DNA from: JBMTVN01 sp046047235
GTDB lineage: Bacteria; Verrucomicrobiota; Verrucomicrobiia; Limisphaerales; JAHDYP01
NCBI GenBank assembly: GCA_046047235.1
Contig: JBJOII010000011.1
Location: forward strand, 1-64,000
Length of the DNA stretch: 64,000 bases
Direction of reading: 5' to 3'
Shown here one piece after another: positions 45,834 through 54,054 of the stretch (position 1 is the stretch's first letter; the number at the start of each line of letters is the position of its first letter). The notes beneath the pieces were generated by a model, which was not told the origin of the DNA, searched no databases, and saw only the letters and a program-made list of their open reading frames with translations. The position numbers were made by a program, and so were the translations under genes.

Positions 45834-48800
45834 ATGTACTCCCTCTGGCTCACGCTCCAATGTGCCCTCACCGCAGGCCTCACCGCCTTCGCCGTGATCC
45901 AGCAAAAACGCAAACACGCCAGCAACCCCACTAACACACCCCCGGCTTTTATCTTCGCCGTCGTCTCCATCGCCCTGCTCGGCCTCGGCTGGATAGGAAG
46001 CGTCCACCGCACCAATGAAGTCGACGCCGCCATGAAACATCAGGCGCTCAGCCAGGCAGTCGCCCTCTCCCAAACCCTCAGCCCCACCCTCGCCCGACAA
46101 CTCCTCTTCTCACCAAAAGACCAAACCAATACCGCCTTCCATACCCTCTCACGCCAACTGCAGTCATACGCCCGCCTCACCCAACAACGCTCCATCTACT
46201 CCATGGCCATCCGCGATAATAGTATCGTCTTCGGCCCGGAAAGCCTCCTGCCCGGCGATCCCCTCGCCTCCCCACCCGGCACCCCCTACGAATTGCCAAA
46301 CCCCAATGACTGGGACTGCCTCCTCAAAGCCCGCTCCTCCGTCTTCGGCCCCGTCACCGATGAATACGGCACCTTCATCAGCGCAACCTCCCCCGTCCTC
46401 GATCCCCACTCCGGTAAGGTCATCCTCGGAATCGGCATCGATATCCCCGCAGACGAATGGCATCACCAACTCTCCCAAGCCAAAACCACCCCCGTCCGAC
46501 AAACCACCCTCCTCACCCTGCTCGCCATCATCAGCCTCTTCTTCCTCTGCTACCAATCCCGCCAATACCCCAGCAGAAACCGAAAACTCCACCACATCGA
46601 AACCTCCCTCGCCGCCACCTTCGGAATCGCCGTCACTCTCACGATGGCCTCCTGGTGGCGCGATACCGAACGGCAAAGCCAAAACCTCCTCTTCTCCCAA
46701 GTCGCCGAACAACAAGCCGAAAGCCTCGCCCATAATCTCTCCACCCTCGAACACCAAACCGCCGCCCTCAGCCGTGTCCTCGAAAAACAACCCCAGTGCT
46801 CCGAAACCGACTTCGTCACCTATGCCACCCCACTCCTCGAAAATGGCAGCGTCCAGTCCGTCGACTGGATCCCCGCTACCCAGTCCACCAATACCGAAAT
46901 CCTGCTCTCCGCCCCACCACCCCCGGAATCACCACAGCCAGACCACCCGCCCACGCTACCCTACCCAGACCCCGAAACCCTGCAACTCGCCGCCACCCTC
47001 GGCACACAGCTCATTACCCAACCCGCAACCCAGCCGAACCCCTCCACCCATAACCTCAATATCCAAGTCCTCTCCCCAGTCCATACCTCCACCTACCCAA
47101 CCAATACCCAACTGCGCGGCTTCCTCAGGACTACCCTCCGAATGCAGGACCTCCTCAGAAATGCCCTCGCCCAGTCCTCCACCGAACAAAACATCAGCAC
47201 CGCCCACCTCTATAACCTCAACACCAACGGAAACTTCGCCATCCTCGCAACCTTCCCGCCACCTCCAAGCAATACCCCCCATAACCACCCACAAGCTAAC
47301 CCCCACCAATCCCAAATCCGACCCGTCTTCGCCTTCAGCCAAGCCTTCGGCATCACCTTCGAACCCGGCCCCGCCTTCGCCAGCGCCTACCCCATCCGTA
47401 CCTTCTGGTGGACCCTCGTCACCGGCTCACTCATCACCTGCGCCGGAACCCTCGTCATCGGCTCCATCCGCCGCCAACAACTCGAACTCGAATCCCTCGT
47501 CCATAGCCGCACCAATGAACTCGAATTCGCCATCGAAAAAGCCAACCTCCTCGCCACCGAAGCCCAAACCGCCAATATCGCCAAAAGCCAGTTCCTCGCC
47601 AGTATGTCCCACGAAATCCGTACGCCCATGAACGGCGTCATCGGTATGACCGGCCTCCTCCTCGATACCCCCCTCTCCAACGAACAACACCGCTACGCAG
47701 AAATCGTCCGCTCCAGCGCCGAAAGCCTCCTCGCCCTCATCAATGACATCCTCGATTACTCCAAAATCGAAGCCAATCGCCTCGAAATGGAAGAAATCGA
47801 CTTCGACCTCGTCACCTCCATCGAGGAAACCTCCGAACTCCTCAGCGTCAAAGCCCAGGAAAAAAACCTCGAACTCACCTGCCTCATACCCCCGGAAATC
47901 CCCTCCCGACTCCGCGGCGACCCCGGCCGCCTCCGCCAAATCCTCTTCAACCTCGGCGGTAACGCAGTCAAATTCACCAGCCAAGGCAGCGTCACCATCC
48001 ACGTCGACCTCCAGTCAGCCGATGATACCCAGGCAACCCTCCGCTTCCGCATCATCGATACCGGCATCGGTATCCCCCAAGAACACATCCGCAAACTGTT
48101 CACCCCCTTTACCCAAGTCGATGCCTCCACCTCCCGCCGCTTCGGCGGAACCGGCCTCGGCCTCGCCATCTCAAAACAACTCTCCGAAATGATGCACGGT
48201 ACCATCGGCGTCGAAAGCCAACACGGCAAGGGCTCCACCTTCTGGTTCACCGCACAATTCAAAAAGAACCCCAAACCCAAACCCCATACCCCAACAGTCA
48301 ACAAAACCACACAGCCCCTCCGTATCCTCATCGTCGATGACCTCGATACAAATCGACTCCTCCTCACCACCTCCCTCCGCCCCATCGCTTCCCACCTCGA
48401 AGAAGCCGTCGACGGCCCAACCGCCCTCAGCACCCTCCGCCAAGCCGCCCAAAATCACCAACCCTTCGATATCGCCCTCATCGACCACGAAATGCCCGGC
48501 ATGGACGGAGAAACGCTCGCCCAACACATCAAAGCCGACCCCACCATCCAAACCACCCGCCTCCTCCTCCTCACCTCCCTCATGCTCAACGGCGACCGCA
48601 CCCGCTTCCTCAAAGCCGGGTTCGAAGACTGTATCACTAAACCCATCCGCCGCGCCCGACTCCTCGAAGCCATCGGCCACTCCCCCTCCCCATCCACATC
48701 CAAACCACCCACCACTCCCCCACCCCAATCTGCCACCACCAACCCGGTAAAAAACCAACGGCTCCTCATCGTCGAAGACAACCCCACCAACCAAATCGTC

Positions 48801-49550
48801 GCCACCAAAACTCTCACCCGACTCGGCTACCAGACCGATGTCGCCTCGAACGGCCAGGAAGCCCTCGAAATGCTCCGCAATACCTCCTATGACCTCGTCC
48901 TCATGGACTGCCAAATGCCCGTCATGGATGGATTCGAAACCACCAGGGCAATCCGCACCACCACCCACGCCTCGTCCCCCACCCCACCCACCGTCCCCAT
49001 CGTCGCCATGACCGCCAACGCCATGCACGGCGACCGCGAAAACTGCCTCAGCGCAGGCATGGATGACTACCTCTCCAAACCCATCGACCCCGCTAAACTG
49101 AACTCCGTCCTCAACAAGTGGCTCAACGAAAAAACCCGCACCCAACCACCCGCCTCAACCCCAAAACCTGCCCCCGAAAACCCCGCCAGCATCTTCGCCA
49201 AAACCCAGTTCATGAACCGTATGCTCGATGACCCCCAGCTCGCCACTGACGTCATCCAGGCCTTCCTCCACGATGCCCCACAACAAGTCGAATCCCTCCT
49301 CCTCGAAACCACGAACCCCAATCCCGAAACCGTTCAACGCATCGCCCATAAACTCAAAGGCGCCGCAGGCGCCGTCGGCGGACAAGCCCTCCACTCACTC
49401 GCCGCCGAAATAGAAGCCGCCGCAAAAATAAAGGACACCCCTGCCATCACCGCCGCAGCCAACCGCGTCCAACTCCAATACGACCTCCTCCAACAAGCCC
49501 TCGAAGAACAACTCGAATCCCTCCAAACCCCAACTACACCCCTCCCATGA
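45834..49550 (+). CDS. Hybrid sensor histidine kinase: two sensor regions, HisKA-HATPase, two receivers, HPt
   Basis: A 1238-residue membrane kinase carrying a full phosphorelay. Two N-terminal membrane segments (about 1-20, 34-50) precede a small cache/PAS-like periplasmic region (to about 220); two more segments flank the linker (222-275); a CHASE-like sensor (about 276-510) and a last segment (515-540) follow. Cytoplasmic part: HisKA with His593 in SHEIRTPMNGVIGM, HATPase with GNAVKFTSQGSV and FGGTGLGLAISKQLSEMM, receiver 1 (Asp884 in LIDHEMPGMDG), receiver 2 (Asp1025 in LVLMDCQMPVMDGFETT) and a C-terminal HPt domain (His1172 in RIAHKLKGAAGAVGGQAL). The ATG at 45834 gives a normal membrane start; an earlier in-frame ATG at 45747 adds a Pro-rich tail. 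It is first in the signalling operon, and its stop overlaps the next ATG. Confidence 0.95.
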   Translation: MYSLWLTLQCALTAGLTAFAVIQQKRKHASNPTNTPPAFIFAVVSIALLGLGWIGSVHRTNEVDAAMKHQALSQAVALSQTLSPTLARQLLFSPKDQTNTAFHTLSRQLQSYARLTQQRSIYSMAIRDNSIVFGPESLLPGDPLASPPGTPYELPNPNDWDCLLKARSSVFGPVTDEYGTFISATSPVLDPHSGKVILGIGIDIPADEWHHQLSQAKTTPVRQTTLLTLLAIISLFFLCYQSRQYPSRNRKLHHIETSLAATFGIAVTLTMASWWRDTERQSQNLLFSQVAEQQAESLAHNLSTLEHQTAALSRVLEKQPQCSETDFVTYATPLLENGSVQSVDWIPATQSTNTEILLSAPPPPESPQPDHPPTLPYPDPETLQLAATLGTQLITQPATQPNPSTHNLNIQVLSPVHTSTYPTNTQLRGFLRTTLRMQDLLRNALAQSSTEQNISTAHLYNLNTNGNFAILATFPPPPSNTPHNHPQANPHQSQIRPVFAFSQAFGITFEPGPAFASAYPIRTFWWTLVTGSLITCAGTLVIGSIRRQQLELESLVHSRTNELEFAIEKANLLATEAQTANIAKSQFLASMSHEIRTPMNGVIGMTGLLLDTPLSNEQHRYAEIVRSSAESLLALINDILDYSKIEANRLEMEEIDFDLVTSIEETSELLSVKAQEKNLELTCLIPPEIPSRLRGDPGRLRQILFNLGGNAVKFTSQGSVTIHVDLQSADDTQATLRFRIIDTGIGIPQEHIRKLFTPFTQVDASTSRRFGGTGLGLAISKQLSEMMHGTIGVESQHGKGSTFWFTAQFKKNPKPKPHTPTVNKTTQPLRILIVDDLDTNRLLLTTSLRPIASHLEEAVDGPTALSTLRQAAQNHQPFDIALIDHEMPGMDGETLAQHIKADPTIQTTRLLLLTSLMLNGDRTRFLKAGFEDCITKPIRRARLLEAIGHSPSPSTSKPPTTPPPQSATTNPVKNQRLLIVEDNPTNQIVATKTLTRLGYQTDVASNGQEALEMLRNTSYDLVLMDCQMPVMDGFETTRAIRTTTHASSPTPPTVPIVAMTANAMHGDRENCLSAGMDDYLSKPIDPAKLNSVLNKWLNEKTRTQPPASTPKPAPENPASIFAKTQFMNRMLDDPQLATDVIQAFLHDAPQQVESLLLETTNPNPETVQRIAHKLKGAAGAVGGQALHSLAAEIEAAAKIKDTPAITAAANRVQLQYDLLQQALEEQLESLQTPTTPLP

Positions 49551-49921
49551 ATACAATCGTAGTCGATGATGATTTCACCTGCCGCTGCTGGCTGAAAGGT
49601 GTCCTCCGAAAAATCGGATTCCAGGTCGTCAGCGAAGCCGCCAACGGCCAGGAAGCCGTCCAGGCCGTCACCACCCACCACCCCGACCTCGTCCTCCTCG
49701 ACGTCAGTATGCCCGTCAAAACCGGCCCCGAAGCCCTCCCCGAAATCCTCGCCGCCCACCCCAAAACCCTCGTGGTCATGCTCACCTCCATCGCCGATGA
49801 AGCCACAGTCGTCGATTGCCTCGAAAAAGGCGCCGTAGATTACCTCCGCAAAGACGCCACGATCGAGGAAATCCACCAAACGCTCTCCAGCCTCCAGCCC
49901 ACCCCCCACCCCACCCGCTAA
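49547..49921 (+). CDS. Single-domain response regulator (CheY-like)
   Basis: A 124-residue receiver. The acidic pair is in VVDDDF, the phospho-acceptor aspartate in LVLLDVSMPVKTGPEALPEI, the Thr/Ser switch in VVMLTSIAD and the conserved lysine in GAVDYLRKDA. No output domain is present, so it probably acts through protein contact or as a relay step fed by the HPt domain of the kinase encoded immediately upstream (4-base ATGA overlap). Confidence 0.95.
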   Translation: MNTIVVDDDFTCRCWLKGVLRKIGFQVVSEAANGQEAVQAVTTHHPDLVLLDVSMPVKTGPEALPEILAAHPKTLVVMLTSIADEATVVDCLEKGAVDYLRKDATIEEIHQTLSSLQPTPHPTR

Positions 49922-49926
49922 ACCCC

Positions 49927-50103
49927 ATGAGCGCTCCCATAACTCCACTCTATAACCTCCAAGCCGTCCTCGCCGATATCGCCGCCGATGAACAAGGCGA
50001 CCGAACCGCAAAACGCGTCCTCTCAAGCGACGAAATCCGCCAAATCGTCAAAAAACGCCGGCAATCCCCAGACACCCAACCCCCCCACAATCCAGAATCA
50101 TGA
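49927..50103 (+). CDS. 58-residue conserved-context small protein
   Basis: A small cytoplasmic protein with no recognised family. Residues of about 8-45 look helical (LQAVLADIAADEQ, SSDEIRQIVKKRRQ), with a Pro-rich tail. It starts 5 bases after the receiver gene's stop and overlaps the next gene by ATGA, so it is under translational coupling within the operon. It may be an adaptor for the ATPase or the receivers. This is an inference from position. Confidence 0.65.
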   Translation: MSAPITPLYNLQAVLADIAADEQGDRTAKRVLSSDEIRQIVKKRRQSPDTQPPHNPES

Positions 50104-51794
50104 AGAGGCCAAGCTTCACGCAGGACCTCGTTGCCCCAGGCCACCTGCACCACGAAAAAGCCCGGAACCTGGAAAAAAAGTTCCCCGGTAACGACCTCTC
50201 CATCCTCTCCCAACTCCTCTCGGATGGTAGTATCCCCAGACATACGCTCTGCCAAACCTACGCCAACTCCCTCGGCACCGCCTACGTCAACCTCCACCAA
50301 ACCCTCATCCAACCCGATGTAGCCACCCTCCTCCCCCTCCAATTCGCCTCCTCACACCAAATCATCCCCCTCTACCGGCTCGATAACACCATCACAGTCG
50401 CCACATCCAACCCCCTCAACCTCACCGCCATCGACGACGCAACCCAAATCCTCGGCACCCACATCGCCCCCGTCTTCAGCCCACCCGACGAAATCCTCGA
50501 AGCCATCGAAATCCACTTCGCCAGCCTCAACATCGTTCAGGAACTCGAATCCAACCTCTCCCGGAAAAACTCCCCCGAAATTCACTCCAACCCCAGCTCC
50601 CAACACCTCATCCACCTCGCCCAGGATAATGACGTCGTCACTCTCACCCGACACCTCCTCCTCGTCGCTATCCGCGAACGCGCCAGCGATATCCACCTCG
50701 AACCCGAAGAAAATGGCCTCCGCGTCCGACTCCGGATCGATGGAGAACTCCACGAATGGCAACACCTCCACCAACACCTCAAAGCCCCCGTCACAGCACG
50801 ACTTAAACTCATGGCCGGTTGCGATATCGCCGAACACCGCCGCCCCCAGGACGGCCGCCTCTCCCTCCCCCTGGGTATCCAAAAAATCGACCTCCGCTTC
50901 TCCAGTGTCCCCGCCATGGATGGAGAAAAAATCGTCCTCCGTATCCTCGGCTCCTCCAACCGTAACTCCGTCCCCCAACTCGAAGACCTCAACCTCTCCT
51001 CCTCCAACCTCAAAGCCCTCAAAAAGGTCGTCACCTCCCCCAATGGCGTCTTCTTCGTCACCGGCCCCACCGGCTCCGGCAAAACCACCACGCTCTACTC
51101 CATCCTCCAACATATCAACCGCCCCGGACTCAATGTCGTCACAATAGAAGACCCCGTCGAATACCGCCTCCCAGGTATCACCCAAGTCCAAGTCAACCCC
51201 ACCGTCGACCTGACCTTCGCCACCGCCCTCCGCGCCTTCCTCCGACAAGACCCCAACGTCATCCTCGTCGGCGAAGTCCGCGATATGGAAACCGCCCGCA
51301 TCGCCTCCCAAGCCGCCCTCACCGGACACCTCGTCATGTCCACCATGCATACCAATAACGCCCTCCAAGCCGTCACCCGCCTCGTCGAAATCGGCGTCGA
51401 ACCCTTCCTCGTCGCCCCCTCCATCATCGGCGTCAGCGCCCAACGGCTCGTCCGCCGCCTCTGCCCGCAATGCCGGGAACCCCAACCCATGCCCGCAGAC
51501 CTCGCCCTAAAACTCTTCGGCCCCCTCACCTCCACACCCCCAAATCTCTGGCACGCCAAAGGCTGCCCCAACTGCCGCGGAACAGGCTTCAAAGGCCGTA
51601 TCGCCATCCAGGAAATCTTCATCCTCACCGAAGCCATCCGCCAACTCATCGCCCGAAATTCCTCCATCCTCGATATCCAGAAGCTCGCCAAAGACCAGGG
51701 CTTCCAAGGCATGGAATACGATGGACTCAAAAAAGCCCTCCGGGGTCTCACCACCCTCAACGAAGTCGAAAAAGCCATCGCCATCGCCGAATAA
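50100..51794 (+). CDS. GspE/PilB-type secretion or pilus-assembly ATPase
   Basis: A 564-residue hexameric AAA+-like ATPase of the type II secretion/type IV pilus family. The N-terminal MshEN-like domain (about 25-165: DLSILSQLLSDGSIPRHTLC, then LPLQFASSHQIIPLYRLDN) is a fold that can bind c-di-GMP in other members. The catalytic part has ASDIHLEPEENGLRVRLRID, Walker A VTGPTGSGKTTTLYSIL, the Asp box ALRAFLRQDPNVILVGEVRD, and His box TGHLVMSTMHTNNA. Two Cys pairs (LCPQCREP, GCPNCRGTGF) form the zinc-binding insert. No pilin, secretin or inner-membrane platform gene adjoins; its neighbours are phosphorelay genes, so activity is probably controlled by them (inference). Confidence 0.94.
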   Translation: MKRPSFTQDLVAPGHLHHEKARNLEKKFPGNDLSILSQLLSDGSIPRHTLCQTYANSLGTAYVNLHQTLIQPDVATLLPLQFASSHQIIPLYRLDNTITVATSNPLNLTAIDDATQILGTHIAPVFSPPDEILEAIEIHFASLNIVQELESNLSRKNSPEIHSNPSSQHLIHLAQDNDVVTLTRHLLLVAIRERASDIHLEPEENGLRVRLRIDGELHEWQHLHQHLKAPVTARLKLMAGCDIAEHRRPQDGRLSLPLGIQKIDLRFSSVPAMDGEKIVLRILGSSNRNSVPQLEDLNLSSSNLKALKKVVTSPNGVFFVTGPTGSGKTTTLYSILQHINRPGLNVVTIEDPVEYRLPGITQVQVNPTVDLTFATALRAFLRQDPNVILVGEVRDMETARIASQAALTGHLVMSTMHTNNALQAVTRLVEIGVEPFLVAPSIIGVSAQRLVRRLCPQCREPQPMPADLALKLFGPLTSTPPNLWHAKGCPNCRGTGFKGRIAIQEIFILTEAIRQLIARNSSILDIQKLAKDQGFQGMEYDGLKKALRGLTTLNEVEKAIAIAE

Positions 51795-51810
51795 GCCCAC
51801 CCCCGAATCC

Positions 51811-52986
51811 ATGAAAATCCTGGTCGCAGATGACGATACCACTACACGCCTCACCCTCTGCCTCACGCTGTCCAAATGGGGCTACGAAGTCTGTGAAGCC
51901 TCCGACGGGAACGCCGCCCTCCAATGCTTCAACCACCAAAACCCTCCAGCCATGGCCCTCCTCGACTGGATGATGCCAGGCTGCGATGGCATCGAGGCCT
52001 GTAGACAAATCAAATCCATCCACTCCAACCGCCCCCCCTATATCCTCATCCTGACATCAAAAATATCACCCGCCGACCTCGTCGACGGACTCAACGCCGG
52101 CGCCGATAACTATATCTCCAAACCCTATAACGCCGATGAACTCCGCGCCCGACTCCAGGCAGGCGAACGCATCGTCGCCCTCCAACACCAACTCGCCGAC
52201 CTCAACCAAAACCTCGAACAACGCGTCGCCGAACGCACCGCCAACGTCCAGTCCCTCCTCAGCCAAAAACACCAGCTCATCCGCCAACTCGGCCATGACC
52301 TCCGAACCCCACTCACCCCTCTCGTCCACCTTCTCCCCGAACTCATCAAACAAGAAGACAACCCCGATAAACGCGACTCCCTCCTGCTCTGCCACGAACA
52401 AGTCCAACACCTCCATTACCTCGCCGACCGCATCCGCCTCATCGCCCGCCTCGATGAACTCGACTCCACGCTCTGCCCCCAACCCACCCCGCTCGAACCC
52501 CTGATCCAGGAAGCCATCCAGCAACTCCTGCAACGCCGCTCCTACAACTCATACCCCTCCGTCTCCATCCCCAAACATATCCGCATCCTCGCCGATCCAA
52601 CCTGGTTCCAAAAAGCCGTCATCGAACTCCTCGATAACGCCCTCCGCTACTCCGCACCACAAGGCCACGTCTCCATCACAGCTTCCACCCACAACAACCA
52701 ACTCCTCCTCCGCTTTACCAACTACGGCTGCGGACTCGACCCCGCCGAACTCGAAACCATCTTCAACCCCTTCCATACCGGCGACCCCTCCCGCCACCAA
52801 CGCCGCACCCACGGCCTCGGACTCGCCATCAGCCGCGAAATCATCCAACACCACGGCGGCCAAATCTGGGCAGAAAGCCAGGGATCCATCCACGGCGCCT
52901 CAGTCGTCATCAGCCTCCCAATCCCCACAGAAACCACAAACGAAACACCATCCCCAACCACAATAACCCCCTCCAATCATGAATAA
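51811..52986 (+). CDS. Receiver-histidine kinase fusion (soluble)
   Basis: A 391-residue cytoplasmic protein. An N-terminal receiver (1-120: ILVADDDTTTRL, Asp in ALLDWMMPGCDG, Lys in NYISKPYNADELRAR) is joined by a coiled coil (ALQHQLADLNQNLEQRVAER) to a HisKA domain with the phospho-accepting His in LGHDLRTPLTPLVHLLPEL. The HATPase domain follows (LLDNALRYSAPQG, GLGLAISREIIQHHGGQIW). It has no membrane sensor, so its input is phosphotransfer to its own receiver, perhaps from the hybrid kinase upstream. The start at 51811 removes a spurious Pro/Ser/Lys extension. Its stop overlaps the next receiver gene by 8 bases. Confidence 0.93.
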   Translation: MKILVADDDTTTRLTLCLTLSKWGYEVCEASDGNAALQCFNHQNPPAMALLDWMMPGCDGIEACRQIKSIHSNRPPYILILTSKISPADLVDGLNAGADNYISKPYNADELRARLQAGERIVALQHQLADLNQNLEQRVAERTANVQSLLSQKHQLIRQLGHDLRTPLTPLVHLLPELIKQEDNPDKRDSLLLCHEQVQHLHYLADRIRLIARLDELDSTLCPQPTPLEPLIQEAIQQLLQRRSYNSYPSVSIPKHIRILADPTWFQKAVIELLDNALRYSAPQGHVSITASTHNNQLLLRFTNYGCGLDPAELETIFNPFHTGDPSRHQRRTHGLGLAISREIIQHHGGQIWAESQGSIHGASVVISLPIPTETTNETPSPTTITPSNHE

Positions 52987-53371
52987 TCCCCCAAATAAAA
53001 TCCCCGTCCTCATCGTCGATGACGATGAATCCATCCCCCGCACAGTCAGCAAAATCCTTAAAGGCGCCGGCTACCCCGTCTCCACCGCAGCCGACGGAGA
53101 GCAAGGCCTCCAACTACTGCTGGACGGCTTCCAGGGCCTCGTCCTCATGGATGTCATGATGCCAGGCATGGACGGCTGGAAAACCATCCGCAAAATCAAG
53201 GACCTCAACCTCCTCGACGGAAACCTCATCTGCATGATGACCGCCCTCACCGAACCTACCCCCGGTAACGAAGACCTCTCAGAAATCGTCTTCGACTACC
53301 TCGCAAAACCCTTCGACGGCCCCCAACTGCTCGATATCGTCCACCTCGCCAACGGCCAACTCGTCGCCTGA
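52979..53371 (+). CDS. Single-domain response regulator (second)
   Basis: A 130-residue receiver: VLIVDDDESIPRTVSKIL, the phospho-acceptor Asp in LVLMDVMMPGMDGWKTI, the switch Thr in CMMTALTEP and Lys in YLAKPFDGPQLLDIV. It overlaps the upstream kinase gene by 8 bases and is followed 5 bases later by the CheB gene, so it may couple the kinase to CheB. It lacks an output domain. Confidence 0.94.
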   Translation: MNNPPNKIPVLIVDDDESIPRTVSKILKGAGYPVSTAADGEQGLQLLLDGFQGLVLMDVMMPGMDGWKTIRKIKDLNLLDGNLICMMTALTEPTPGNEDLSEIVFDYLAKPFDGPQLLDIVHLANGQLVA

Positions 53372-53376
53372 TCCCT

Positions 53377-54054
53377 ATGCCATCCCCGGAATCAACCCGT
53401 CCCCCAGGAAAGACTCCAGCAGGCCTCGCCATCATCGGCGCATCCACCGGCGGCGTCCGCGCGCTCACCACGCTCTTCCAAAACCTCCGCCCCGTCCCCG
53501 CCGCCATCGTCCTCGTTCACCATATGCCAGACTACATCCAACAGTCCTTCGTCCGTAGCCTGCAGAAAAATACCCCGATGGAAGTCCTGCTCGCCACCGA
53601 TGGCATGCCCCTCCAAGCCGGAAAAATCTTCGTCGCCCCCTCCAAATTCCACTGCGTCCTCGAACAAAACCGCATCCTCCGCCTCACCCCAGGCCCTAAG
53701 GTCAACTACGTCTGCCCCGCCGTCGATGTCACCATGAAATCCGTCCTCCCACCCCTCCTGCCCGCACCCCTCGCCGGAGTGCTCCTCACCGGTATGGGCC
53801 GCGACGGCGCCGATGGCATGGTCCACCTACGCAGCCTCGGAGCCCGCACCGTGGCCCAAGACGAGGAATCCAGTGCCGTCTTCGGCATGCCCAAAGAGGC
53901 CTGGAAAGCCGGCGGTGCCGAAATGTTGCTCCCCCCGGACCGCATCGCCCGTTCCCTCTTCCACTGGCTGACAAATACTCAACCCCAGCCAGCCAACGCT
54001 AACCCGTCACGCCAACAAGTCAGTCACCGCACGATGCTCACCCACACCCGTTAG
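53377..54054 (+). CDS. CheB-type protein-glutamate methylesterase domain, no receiver
   Basis: A 225-residue protein consisting of only the CheB catalytic domain. The Ser nucleophile is in IIGASTGGVRALTTLFQ, the His in VLVHHMPDYIQQSFVRSL, and the Asp in LLTGMGRDGADGMVHL. AQDEESSAVFGMPKEAWKAGG matches the family end. Classical CheB has an N-terminal receiver; here the separate receiver gene just upstream may replace it. CheB enzymes demethylate or deamidate chemoreceptors, but no receptor gene is in the window. The last 16 codons (Gln/Asn/Pro/His-rich tail) overlap the 3' end of the convergent DUF1501 gene by 48 bases. Confidence 0.93.
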   Translation: MPSPESTRPPGKTPAGLAIIGASTGGVRALTTLFQNLRPVPAAIVLVHHMPDYIQQSFVRSLQKNTPMEVLLATDGMPLQAGKIFVAPSKFHCVLEQNRILRLTPGPKVNYVCPAVDVTMKSVLPPLLPAPLAGVLLTGMGRDGADGMVHLRSLGARTVAQDEESSAVFGMPKEAWKAGGAEMLLPPDRIARSLFHWLTNTQPQPANANPSRQQVSHRTMLTHTR

